Assembly (NCBI GenBank): GCA_016928235.1 | Contig: JAFGLD010000284.1 | Span: forward strand, 1 to 34,403 | Source of the DNA: Anaerolineae bacterium | Lineage (GTDB): Bacteria > Chloroflexota > Anaerolineae > Aggregatilineales > UBA3940 | DNA length: 34,403 bases | Direction of reading: 5' to 3' | Shown here: positions 20,827 through 28,330 of the stretch, one piece after another | How positions within the stretch are numbered: the first letter of the stretch is position 1 | How the letters are laid out: the number at the start of each line of letters is the position of its first letter | The notes under the pieces: generated by a model | Database searches by the model: none | Told to the model about the DNA's origin: nothing | What the model saw: the letters and a program-made list of their open reading frames with translations, nothing else | Made by a program: the position numbers and the translations under genes

Positions 20827-23298
20827 GTGTCTGATGATCTGCTTGGGCAATTGTTTGGCCCTTACGAAATTGTTGACACCATCGGTTTTGAAGGCCCAGC
20901 CGAAATTTACAGAGGCTACCATCATGAAGCCGGCAAACACGTTCTGATCCGCCTTGTTGGCCGGGGCATGGAAGCCAACACAGTATGGAGTACACGCTTT
21001 CGCCGCGAAGGTCGCGCCATTGCCGCGCTGAAACATGCCAACATTGCCCCAGCCTACGATTTTGGCGAGGCGATGGGCGGGCACTATATGGTCAGCGAAG
21101 CACCTGAGGGAACTACCCTGGCCGACATACTGGAACAGGCAAAAGCTGGTGAGTACACCCTTGCGCCGGATGACATCACCTTCATGATCCGCCAGGTGGC
21201 TGCCGCGCTGGACTACGCTCACGGTCAGGGGGTTACTCACCGAGATCTGGCGCCTCATCACATCACCATCACGCGCAGCGGGCAGGCCATCGTTACCGAC
21301 TTTGGTTTAGCCATGCTGCTCAGCCGGGATGCATCCGAGCACACAGGTGGAGCCTATTTCGGCTCATCGGATTACATGGCTCCGGAAGTCTTGGAAGACT
21401 TTCTGTCGGCCACACATGCCAGTGATGTCTACTCACTGGGTGTGATCATTTATCAGATCATCACGGGCGAACTGCCCTATCAGGCCGGCTCTGATGTTGA
21501 TGACGTCCTGCGTGCATTGACCGGCAGTGCCCCCGATCCCCGTCTGCTCAACCCGGATATCCCGGTCACCGTTGCCGAAGTTGTCATCAAGTCTTTATCG
21601 GCATCTCCCAAGGACCGTTTCAAAAACACCATGCAGATGGCAGCTCAGCTCGAATGGGCTTACGCCAACCCCATTCCCCCAGAGGAAAAACCAAAACCAC
21701 GTAAGGCGCCAAAACCTGGCGCTCAGTCAACCAAACCCATTACAGATGGCCCACTGCCATCACCCCGCCGACCAACGGCCGAGCGGCTGGTTGTCAAACG
21801 GAGTCTGTCCTGGCAGGAAGAACGCAAGGAAAAAGCCCGCCTTCGCGCCGAACACAGCCGCATCCGCCGCGAAGAGGAAGCTCAAAGACGCCAGACCCAA
21901 CGACAAAAAGCAGCCAGGCAGAGACAAGCCCGCCGAGAAAAGATGCACGCCATCTGGAAGCGTTGGGGTCAGGCTATCGTCACGCTGGTCATCGTCCTGG
22001 CAATTCTCATCGGTGTGATGATCGGGTTGCAGACTACCGGTGTGATCGCGATCAAGCTACCCTCTCTCCCTACGATGCCTAAGCCACCTGAACGTTCAAC
22101 GCTGATTCCGACCAGCACACCCTTCGACGCAGAATCTGCCGGTCTGGCTCTGACCCCCAGCCCGACTCCGGTTCTAACGCCAACATCGATTTCGCCAACC
22201 CAGACACCGATAGCCCCCGTCGAGATCACCACACTCAGCATGGGCACAGCAGCCTTCCGCTCGAACGACGGGGCAATGATGCAGTTCATCCCTTCCGGAC
22301 AGTTTCTGATGGGGACCAACGACCCGTCACGCCACGCCAACGCCCATCCCCAACACCCGGTTATGCTGGCCGATTACTGGATCGACCGTACCGAAGTGAC
22401 CAATGCTCAATACGCCTTGTGTGTCGAAAAAGGACTGTGCCAGACGCCGGCCCAGACGATCTACTTCGATAATCCCGCCTACGCCGGCTACCCCGCAACC
22501 TTCGTGACCTACGAACAAGCTGCCGCCTATTGTCTTTGGCTGGCAAGCACATCCGGCCAGGTGATCGGCCTACCGACTGAGGCACAGTGGGAAAAAGCAG
22601 CCGCCTGGGATCCTATCACCAATACAGCCCGCCTGTATCCATGGGGCGATACGCCCCCGACAGCAGAACAAGGACGCTTCTTTGGTGGGCAAGATTCACG
22701 GCCCGCCTCGCCTGTTGGAACGCACCCTGAAGGAGCCAGCGCCTATGATGTCCAGGATATGTCCGGGAATGTCTGGGAGTGGGTAGCCGATTGGTTCGAT
22801 GCAGATTATTACAAACGCACCGGCGTAGCCGTCGATCCTGTTGGGCCGCTAACAGGCACCGAGCGCATTACGCGCGGTGGTTCCTGGCGTAACGAGCCTT
22901 ACATGTCAACCAGCTCGACACGCAACCCGACCCGGCCAACAGTCAATGGGGACAGCACAGGCTTCCGCTGCGCCATGACAGCCGGCTATCCGCCGGCAGA
23001 AAGCGGGATCGTGCTCACATCCCTGGATGCTGCACAATCGCTATCTGCTATCGTGCAACAGGCCCAGACCGGCACCCAGAACGATGCCGACACGATGGCT
23101 CTCTGGGTAAAGGCCCTATCCGATCTACGCGATGCTCTGAACATCGGAGACAATCAGAAAGCGCTCGGCATCATCGTCGAGAACAGCGAGCGGATCCCCG
23201 ATCAGATCGAGAAAGAGAAGCTTACTCTTGGGATGGCTTTCCGGCTTGAGAACGGTCTGGCGTGGATCAGGGAACAGATCCGGCAGGCTTCTCAGTAA
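20827..23298 (+). CDS. Ser/Thr kinase-like (probably pseudokinase) protein fused to a SUMF1/FGE-like domain
   Basis: An 823-residue membrane protein. The GTG at 20827 has GAGG six bases upstream; the frame is open to a GTG at 20746, but a -10 element sits there. Residues 13-270 are a protein-kinase fold: the glycine loop is degraded to GFEGPAE, the beta-3 lysine is arginine (VLIRL, residue 42), HRD is kept (138-140), but the loop reads HRDLAPHH, so its lysine is alanine and the magnesium-binding asparagine is histidine 145. DFG (158-160) and APE (185-187) are present. An Arg/Lys-rich coiled stretch (315-376), a membrane helix (about 382-404) and a Pro/Thr linker follow. Residues 466-716 are a formylglycine-generating-enzyme-like (SUMF1) domain: FLMGTND, WIDRTEVTNAQYA, LPTEAQWEKAA, GNVWEWVADW, RGGSWRN, TGFRCA. 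The last 100 residues form a helical tail. Probably a sensor or scaffold rather than an active kinase. Confidence 0.88.
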   Translation: MSDDLLGQLFGPYEIVDTIGFEGPAEIYRGYHHEAGKHVLIRLVGRGMEANTVWSTRFRREGRAIAALKHANIAPAYDFGEAMGGHYMVSEAPEGTTLADILEQAKAGEYTLAPDDITFMIRQVAAALDYAHGQGVTHRDLAPHHITITRSGQAIVTDFGLAMLLSRDASEHTGGAYFGSSDYMAPEVLEDFLSATHASDVYSLGVIIYQIITGELPYQAGSDVDDVLRALTGSAPDPRLLNPDIPVTVAEVVIKSLSASPKDRFKNTMQMAAQLEWAYANPIPPEEKPKPRKAPKPGAQSTKPITDGPLPSPRRPTAERLVVKRSLSWQEERKEKARLRAEHSRIRREEEAQRRQTQRQKAARQRQARREKMHAIWKRWGQAIVTLVIVLAILIGVMIGLQTTGVIAIKLPSLPTMPKPPERSTLIPTSTPFDAESAGLALTPSPTPVLTPTSISPTQTPIAPVEITTLSMGTAAFRSNDGAMMQFIPSGQFLMGTNDPSRHANAHPQHPVMLADYWIDRTEVTNAQYALCVEKGLCQTPAQTIYFDNPAYAGYPATFVTYEQAAAYCLWLASTSGQVIGLPTEAQWEKAAAWDPITNTARLYPWGDTPPTAEQGRFFGGQDSRPASPVGTHPEGASAYDVQDMSGNVWEWVADWFDADYYKRTGVAVDPVGPLTGTERITRGGSWRNEPYMSTSSTRNPTRPTVNGDSTGFRCAMTAGYPPAESGIVLTSLDAAQSLSAIVQQAQTGTQNDADTMALWVKALSDLRDALNIGDNQKALGIIVENSERIPDQIEKEKLTLGMAFRLENGLAWIREQIRQASQ

Positions 23299-23381
23299 GG
23301 CCGGTATCCGCTCTGTCTCGATTTACACAGCCAAATCAAATCTAAAGCGGATGGCTGAAAACTTTCCTGGAGACCTATACA

Positions 23382-23422
23382 AGATGCTGGGCGTTGAGCA
23401 GTTAGCTCAACGCCCAGCATCT
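23382..23422. terminator. Perfect 18-bp hairpin between convergent genes
   Basis: AGATGCTGGGCGTTGAGC (23382-23399), loop AGTTA, then the exact reverse complement (23405-23422). It lies between the ends of the kinase-like gene (plus) and proS (minus). It lacks a T-run on either side, so it may be a bidirectional terminator helped by Rho, or an RNA-processing barrier. Confidence 0.6.
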
Positions 23423-23489
23423 GACGACTAACATCAATTGACACACCCAGGTTTCTGAGTGTTCTGCGGTATAGCCACACTATGCAACA

Positions 23490-24941
23490 TCAATATGCCC
23501 GTGCGAAATATGCCTTGCCCTGCGCGGGCTTGCCGCACACGGCACACCTGGCATCTTTGGGCTTTTCTTCCTTGTTCAGATCGAGCGGGAAGCAGCGTGA
23601 CGAAGCCTTGGTTTCCTCCTGGACACGCCTCTCGCACTCAGCCGTCCCGCAGTGCCACATCAGTGCCCAACCGTCATCGGCGACTCTTTTGAGCCCTTCG
23701 TAATCCTCGACCTCGTGGAGGTTGGCGTCGCGGAAAGTCCTGGCCTGTCGAAGCATACCATGCTGGATCTCGTTAAGCAGCCGCATGACAGTGGCAATGA
23801 TCCCCTCCTGTGGAACGATCTGTTTGCCTTCTTTGCCTGGGATATCCCGACGAGCCAAGGCAATCGTCTCATTGGTCACATCCTTCGGGCCGATCTCCAT
23901 CCGCAGTGGCACACCTCGCATCTCCCAATCGTTAAACTTGAAACCGGGTGTCAGCTCTTCCCGATCATCGACATGGAGACGAATGCGCACTGCCAGCAAG
24001 CTATCGGCAACACGTCCGACAACATGCATGACCCTGGCCTTCTCTTCCTCGTTTTTGTATATCGGTACCAGCACAACCTGGATCGGCGCGATGCGCGGCG
24101 GCAACCGCAGCCCCTTGTCGTCGCCATGCGCCATGATGATGGCCCCCACCATGCGCGTGCTGACCCCCCACGAGGTCGTCCAACAATACTGCTGCTCGTT
24201 CTTCTTGTCGAGGTATTTGATATCGAAAACCCTGGCGAAGTTCTGGCCGAGATTGTGCGATGTTCCCATCTGGAGCGCCCACTTGTTGCCCATCATCCCT
24301 TCGATGGTATAAGAGGCATCGGCGCCGGCGAACTTCTCCTGGTTGCTCTTACGCCCCTTGATGACCGGGATGGCAGCCTCGTTGACGGCAAAGTCCTCGT
24401 AAATCTCGAGCATCCGCAGAGTCTCTTCCTGAGCCTCCTCATAGGTCTCGTGGGCTGTATGGCCTTCCTGCCACAAGAACTCGGTGGTGCGAAGGAACAG
24501 CCGGGTGCGCATCTCCCACCTGACCACGTTAGCCCACTGGTTGATCAGCAGCGGCAGGTCGCGGTAAGACTGCACCCACTGCGAGAAGGTATGCCCGATC
24601 ACCGTCTCTGAGGTTGGTCGGACTACCAATGGCTCTTCCAATTTCTCGCCGCCGCCGATGGTCACCACGGCCAACTCCGGTGAAAAACCCTCGACATGTT
24701 CAGCTTCCTTCTGGAGGAAACTCATCGGGATAAAGAGCGGAAAATAGGCATTCTGATGGCCGGTAGCCTTGAAACGTTTATCGAGCTCGGCCTTGATATT
24801 TTCCCACAGCTCATAGCCATACGGCTTGATGATCATGCAGCCACGCACAGGGGCATAGTCAGCCAGATTGGATTTAAGGACAACGTCGGTATACCACTTC
24901 GAGTAATCTTCAGACTGGGGGGTGACACCTTGTTGCGACAT
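23490..24941 (-). CDS. proS: Prolyl-tRNA synthetase, short eukaryote/archaea-like type
   Basis: A 483-residue class II aminoacyl-tRNA synthetase that charges tRNA-Pro in the cytoplasm. Motif 1 context is FPLFIPMSFLQKEAEHVEGF; RPTSE lies at 108-112; motif 2 runs RWEMRTRLFLRTTEFLWQEGH at about 141-161; GTSHNLGQNF and the motif 3 segment WGVSTRMVGAIIMAHGD lie in the later third. The C-terminal extension has WHCGTAECERRV and CAVCGKPAQGKAYFARAY, the zinc-binding tail that marks the short ProS type 3 and ends in the conserved Ala-Tyr. The editing insertion of long bacterial enzymes is absent. GGAG lies upstream of the ATG at 24941. The leader has three CTCATCAC repeat units in the sense orientation. 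I looked for a T-box leader and did not find a convincing one. Confidence 0.96.
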   Translation of the reverse strand: MSQQGVTPQSEDYSKWYTDVVLKSNLADYAPVRGCMIIKPYGYELWENIKAELDKRFKATGHQNAYFPLFIPMSFLQKEAEHVEGFSPELAVVTIGGGEKLEEPLVVRPTSETVIGHTFSQWVQSYRDLPLLINQWANVVRWEMRTRLFLRTTEFLWQEGHTAHETYEEAQEETLRMLEIYEDFAVNEAAIPVIKGRKSNQEKFAGADASYTIEGMMGNKWALQMGTSHNLGQNFARVFDIKYLDKKNEQQYCWTTSWGVSTRMVGAIIMAHGDDKGLRLPPRIAPIQVVLVPIYKNEEEKARVMHVVGRVADSLLAVRIRLHVDDREELTPGFKFNDWEMRGVPLRMEIGPKDVTNETIALARRDIPGKEGKQIVPQEGIIATVMRLLNEIQHGMLRQARTFRDANLHEVEDYEGLKRVADDGWALMWHCGTAECERRVQEETKASSRCFPLDLNKEEKPKDARCAVCGKPAQGKAYFARAY

Positions 24942-24957
24942 GTCGCGCTTCTCTCCT

Positions 24958-24992
24958 TGGAGTGATGAGTCATGAGTGATGAGTGATGAGTG
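24958..24992 (-). repeat. CTCATCAC-type leader repeat before proS
   Basis: On the coding (minus) strand the leader reads CACTCATCACTCATCAC, then TCATGACTCATCACTCC, ending just before the ribosome-binding site. It has three tandem units plus one variant, the clearest copy of the dispersed leader repeat. Confidence 0.75.
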
Positions 24993-25271
24993 CCGAGGTC
25001 TTCATGCCACCTGCCCGGCTCCCGGTCATTATTGCTTCAGGTCATCTAAAGCCAATTACACTCATCATCAAATAATCGATGACTGATTCTCGTTGCTTAT
25101 GCCTGAGAATGTCAATAAGTGTAACGCGATCTGCACGGCAAAAAAAGAGAGTTAAGAAATGGAGAGCAGTATCGCCTGGTATGCACCCAGACACACGCCC
25201 TGCTACAAGACATGAGGACGAGAACAGCCAGGCTCGCCCACACCATCCTCCTCTCGTCTTTCCGGAATTCG
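24993..25271. other. Intergenic stretch between divergent proS and the B12 operon
   Basis: Roughly 280 bases with no recognisable gene. An imperfect copy of the leader repeat words (ACTCATCATCAAATAATC, 25059-25076) is present. Nothing else stands out. The start at the right edge is the promoter at 25272-25300. Confidence 0.45.
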
Positions 25272-25300
25272 TTTTCAGACCCTGACAAGCCGGGTATAAT
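25272..25300 (+). promoter_or_regulatory. Promoter of the mcmA2-meaB-prs operon
   Basis: TTTTCA (25272-25277), a 17-base spacer and a perfect TATAAT (25295-25300). Transcription would begin near 25307, giving a leader of about 140 bases before the first gene. I see no conserved B12-riboswitch box in that leader. Confidence 0.6.
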
Positions 25301-25445
25301 CAGGTTGTCACCGGCAAGAAATTCATCAAGGATCTCTACCGGGCCTTGGAGAGATTGTTGGAAGCGTCATTCTGCATTCCGGGCGACCTGTGGTCGCCCC
25401 TGAGCACCCTTTAACACCTGTTTGCAGGGGAAGGTCATCGATCAC

Positions 25446-25850
25446 ATGACAGAAATGAAAGTCAGAGTACTGGTCGCCAAGCCGGGCCTCGATGGACATG
25501 ATCGGGGCGCAAAGGTCATCGCGCGGGCTCTGCGCGACGCGGGCATGGAGGTCATCTACACCGGTTTGCGCCAGACACCGGAGATGATCGTTGAGACTGC
25601 CTTGCAAGAAGATGTGAATGTTATTGGCCTGAGCATCCTTTCGGGCGCGCACATGGCCCTGGTTCCGCGTGTGATGGAGCTGCTCCACGAGAATAACATG
25701 AGTGATGTGATCGTGTTGGTTGGCGGCATCATCCCTGATGAGGATATCCCCCAACTCAAGGAATCAGGCGTTTACGCCGTCCTCGGTCCTGGCTCCAGGA
25801 CCGAGGACATCGTCAACCTCATCAACAAAGCAGTTGGCGCGAGCGTGTAA
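25446..25850 (+). CDS. mcmA2: Cobalamin-binding subunit of methylmalonyl-CoA-type mutase
   Basis: A 134-residue stand-alone B12-binding domain. The motif DGHDRG at 16-21 is the DxHxxG signature, histidine 18 being the lower axial cobalt ligand. The second signature GLSILSGAH and the third [12 protein letters not shown] then [10 protein letters not shown] follow in the canonical order. This is the small subunit of split methylmalonyl-CoA or related acyl-CoA mutases (isobutyryl-, ethylmalonyl-), which isomerise branched acyl-CoAs in propionate or amino-acid metabolism. The large catalytic subunit is not in the window, so the exact substrate cannot be fixed. The ATG at 25446 follows a GGGGAAGG at about twelve bases; an in-frame TTG at 25422 is less likely. 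The MeaB gene starts three bases after its stop, so translation is probably coupled. Confidence 0.9.
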   Translation: MTEMKVRVLVAKPGLDGHDRGAKVIARALRDAGMEVIYTGLRQTPEMIVETALQEDVNVIGLSILSGAHMALVPRVMELLHENNMSDVIVLVGGIIPDEDIPQLKESGVYAVLGPGSRTEDIVNLINKAVGASV

Positions 25851-25853
25851 CTG

Positions 25854-26867
25854 ATGAGTCTGGCCGCCGACGTCTTACAGGGGAATCGCCGCGCACTGGC
25901 GCGTCTGCTGACCGCTGTCGAGAACCACTCACCGGATGCAGTTGAAGCACTGACCAAGTTATATCCTCACACCGGGCAGGCGCACCTGGTAGGCGTCACC
26001 GGCTCGCCGGGCACAGGCAAAAGCTCGCTGGTCTCGCAAATCACTCTGGCGCTGCGCAAGAGCGGGAAGACTGTCGGGATTGTGGCCGTTGATCCCACCA
26101 GTCCCTTTTCAGGTGGAGCAATTTTGGGCGATCGCATCCGGATGCGCGACCTTTCCGGTGATCCGGGTATTTTTATCCGCAGCATGGCAACACGTGGCAG
26201 TCTGGGCGGATTGGCCCGCGCGACCGCTAATGTCATCAGGGTGCTCGATGCGGCGGGCTTCGACATCATTCTGATCGAGACAGTCGGGGCCGGACAATCG
26301 GAGGTCGACATTGCCGGCCACGCCCATACCGTCCTGGTAGTCGAAGCGCCCGGCATGGGTGATGATATCCAGGCGATCAAAGCCGGCATCCTGGAGATCG
26401 CCGATGTCCTGGTGGTGAACAAGTCGGATGATCAGCGCGCCCAGAATACCATCCGTGCGCTGCGCGCGATGATCGAGTTGAGCAGCTCACGCCAGGAGCA
26501 GACCTGGATCAATCACCACGGCCAGCTGACCGCTGTGCTCGCCTCACCCGACGCACCCTCTGAGCACAATGGTACTCACTGGGAAGTACCGATCCAGGCC
26601 ACCAACTCCCTGAGCGGCGAAGGCATCGCTGAGTTGATCGAGATACTGGATCGCCATCGTGCTTACATGCAAGATAACGGCGGATTGGCGCATCGCCGGC
26701 ACATGCAGGTGGTAGCCGAGGTCGACGCTCTATTGAGTGAGACCCTCCTGGCCCACCTGCTGGATCGGGTGGACCGAAGCCGCCTGGCCACATTGATCGA
26801 ACGCGCAGTGGCCCGCGAATTGGTTCCCCAAGCAATCGTCGAGTTGTTAATCGGCGACTTCTTATAA
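25854..26867 (+). CDS. meaB: MeaB/ArgK GTPase chaperone of B12-dependent mutase
   Basis: A 337-residue G3E GTPase. The P-loop GVTGSPGTGKSS is at 47-58; DPTSPFSGGAILGDRIRM follows at 80-97, typical of MeaB; ETVGAGQSEVDI is at 142-153; the guanine motif NKSD is at 189-192. MeaB loads and protects the cobalamin cofactor of methylmalonyl-CoA-type mutases and ejects damaged cobalamin, using GTP. Its position three bases after the B12 subunit gene supports this role. The C-terminal region (about 280-337) carries the helical dimerisation part (HRRHMQVVAEVDALL...). The usual length of the family is about 310-340, so it is complete. The ATG at 25854 directly follows the previous stop. Confidence 0.94.
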   Translation: MSLAADVLQGNRRALARLLTAVENHSPDAVEALTKLYPHTGQAHLVGVTGSPGTGKSSLVSQITLALRKSGKTVGIVAVDPTSPFSGGAILGDRIRMRDLSGDPGIFIRSMATRGSLGGLARATANVIRVLDAAGFDIILIETVGAGQSEVDIAGHAHTVLVVEAPGMGDDIQAIKAGILEIADVLVVNKSDDQRAQNTIRALRAMIELSSSRQEQTWINHHGQLTAVLASPDAPSEHNGTHWEVPIQATNSLSGEGIAELIEILDRHRAYMQDNGGLAHRRHMQVVAEVDALLSETLLAHLLDRVDRSRLATLIERAVARELVPQAIVELLIGDFL

Positions 26868-26886
26868 AGACGAAACGGAGGTATAC

Positions 26887-27870
26887 GTGGCTGCTGTACC
26901 CGGCATGTATGGCAACATCAAACTGATTGCTGGCACTTCCTGCCCAGATCTGGCGCAGGAGATATCCGATTACCTGACAGAGACTTGCGAAATCCATATT
27001 CCTCTGGCTGACCGCTCAATTCTCAAGTTCCCAAATGACAACACCTACGTCCGCCTGAATGAAAGTGTCAGAGGACAGGATGTCTACATCATCCAGACCA
27101 TTACCCGGCCGGTCAATGACATTTTCATGGAGCTCTTGATCACGCTGGACGCTGTCCGGCGCGATTCGGCCGGACGGATCACTGCCGTCATCCCTCACAT
27201 GGCCTACGACCGCAGTGATCGAAAAGACCAGCCACGCACTCCCATCACGGCCCGCCTGGTTGCCGATCTACTCCAGGTAGCAGGAGCAGATCGCTACATA
27301 ACCATTGACCTGCATGCGGCCCAGATTCAAGGCTTCTTCAGCATTCCCGGCGATGCCCTCACAGCCTACACCTACATCCTCAAGGATTACATCGCCGGCC
27401 TGCAAATTCCCGACCTGATGGTCGTCACGGTCGACCTGGGATTCGCCAAAGGTGGTCGTGACTGGGCACGCGAGTTGGATGTACCGTTGGCCTTCGTCGA
27501 GAAGATGCGCAAAGATGCCACCAGCCAGACCCTGAGCCTGATCGGCGATGTCAGAGGACGGAGCGTCTTGCTGGTCGACGACGAGGTGGACACAGCCGGA
27601 TCCATGGTAAACGCCGTCGAGCTTCTCGACCGGGAAGGCGCAAAAGACATCCTGATCGCCTTCACCCATCCCGTGTTCTCGCCACCCGCCCTGGAGCGGC
27701 TGGCCGAGCTTCAGGATCGTGTCAGCCAGATCGTCTTTACCAACACGATTCCCGTTCCCCAAGGGGACCTCTTGCCCAACATGAAAGTCATATCGGTCGC
27801 CTCGATGCTGGGCGAGGTCATTTATCGGGCCCATGTAGGGAAATCGGTCGGCAAGATATTCAACGAATGA
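26887..27870 (+). CDS. prs: Ribose-phosphate pyrophosphokinase (PRPP synthetase)
   Basis: A 327-residue cytoplasmic enzyme that makes PRPP from ribose 5-phosphate and ATP for nucleotide, His and Trp synthesis. The GTG at 26887 has GGAGG six bases upstream. Signatures: NESVRGQDVYIIQT at 58-71; HMAYDRSDRKDQPRTPITAR at 104-123, where classical enzymes read YARQDRK; ITIDLHAAQIQGFF at 138-151; and the PRPP-binding loop VDDEVDTAGSM at 230-240, where the common form is VDDMIDTGGT. The flexible catalytic loop is VDLGFAKGGRDWA, which keeps lysine 188 but not the usual PDxGGxxRA. These shifts place it in a divergent subgroup of class I/III-like enzymes. It lies 19 bases after meaB and is probably co-transcribed with it. 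Confidence 0.92.
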   Translation: MAAVPGMYGNIKLIAGTSCPDLAQEISDYLTETCEIHIPLADRSILKFPNDNTYVRLNESVRGQDVYIIQTITRPVNDIFMELLITLDAVRRDSAGRITAVIPHMAYDRSDRKDQPRTPITARLVADLLQVAGADRYITIDLHAAQIQGFFSIPGDALTAYTYILKDYIAGLQIPDLMVVTVDLGFAKGGRDWARELDVPLAFVEKMRKDATSQTLSLIGDVRGRSVLLVDDEVDTAGSMVNAVELLDREGAKDILIAFTHPVFSPPALERLAELQDRVSQIVFTNTIPVPQGDLLPNMKVISVASMLGEVIYRAHVGKSVGKIFNE

Positions 27871-27933
27871 GTCAACAGGCGAAACCTTCGACCTGGCACT
27901 CCGTATTCAGCACTTCTTAGGGGACGATAAAAT

Positions 27934-28269
27934 ATGAGCACCAAATTAGAAACACTTGTCAGTATCTTTCAATGGATCATCATAGGCGGCATCGCCGGGT
28001 ATGTCTCCAGCCTGCTGCTCAAAGCCGAGCGCCAGGGCTGCCTGGTCAAGGTCGTCATCGGGATTGTTGGGGCGTTCATCGGCGGCTTCGTGATGAGTTT
28101 CCTCATCCCCGGCGGGTTGATTGGCATTGGCCTCATAGATGCAATTATCAACGCTACTGTCGGCGCCGTGATCCTCTTGATCATCCTGGAGATCCTTCTA
28201 CCCGGCAAGCAATTGGGTGTTGAGAGTGGTGGTGGCAGTAAAAGCAGCAAGCGGCGACGACGCCCCTGA
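27934..28269 (+). CDS. GlsB/YeaQ/YmgE family membrane protein
   Basis: A 111-residue protein with three membrane helices (about 8-30, 39-60, 67-92), rich in Gly and Ile. The patterns IIIGGIAGYVSSLLLK and VIGIVGAFIGGF match the transglycosylase-associated (PF04226, GlsB/YeaQ) family, small stress-induced membrane proteins of unknown mechanism. The tail is strongly basic (KSSKRRRRP). An ATG at 27934 follows a GGGGA site. It lies 63 bases after prs and may be the last gene of that operon or a separate unit. A hairpin follows at 28276-28296. Confidence 0.85.
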   Translation: MSTKLETLVSIFQWIIIGGIAGYVSSLLLKAERQGCLVKVVIGIVGAFIGGFVMSFLIPGGLIGIGLIDAIINATVGAVILLIILEILLPGKQLGVESGGGSKSSKRRRRP

Positions 28270-28275
28270 CCGTCA

Positions 28276-28296
28276 GGGCAGATCTGAGATCTGCCC
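28276..28296. terminator. Hairpin between GlsB and the convergent ABC-F gene
   Basis: GGGCAGATC (28276-28284), loop TGA, GATCTGCCC (28288-28296): a perfect 9-bp stem, without T-run. It is placed seven bases after the GlsB stop and 34 bases beyond the end of the minus-strand ABC-F gene. Confidence 0.5.
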
Positions 28297-28330
28297 CGAC
28301 GCTTTCCCGGGCAGTCGTGTCCTCACCCTG

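Noticed and set aside
23652..24611. Plus-strand open frame of 319 codons opposite proS
   Set aside because: All class II synthetase motifs are on the minus strand; the plus reading is compositionally odd and has no start signal.
24942..25271. T-box or other tRNA-sensing leader upstream of proS
   Set aside because: I found no T-box consensus core, specifier stem or terminator/antiterminator pair on the minus strand.
25301..25445. Cobalamin riboswitch before the B12 subunit gene
   Set aside because: No B12-box-like conserved core could be seen in the 140-base leader.
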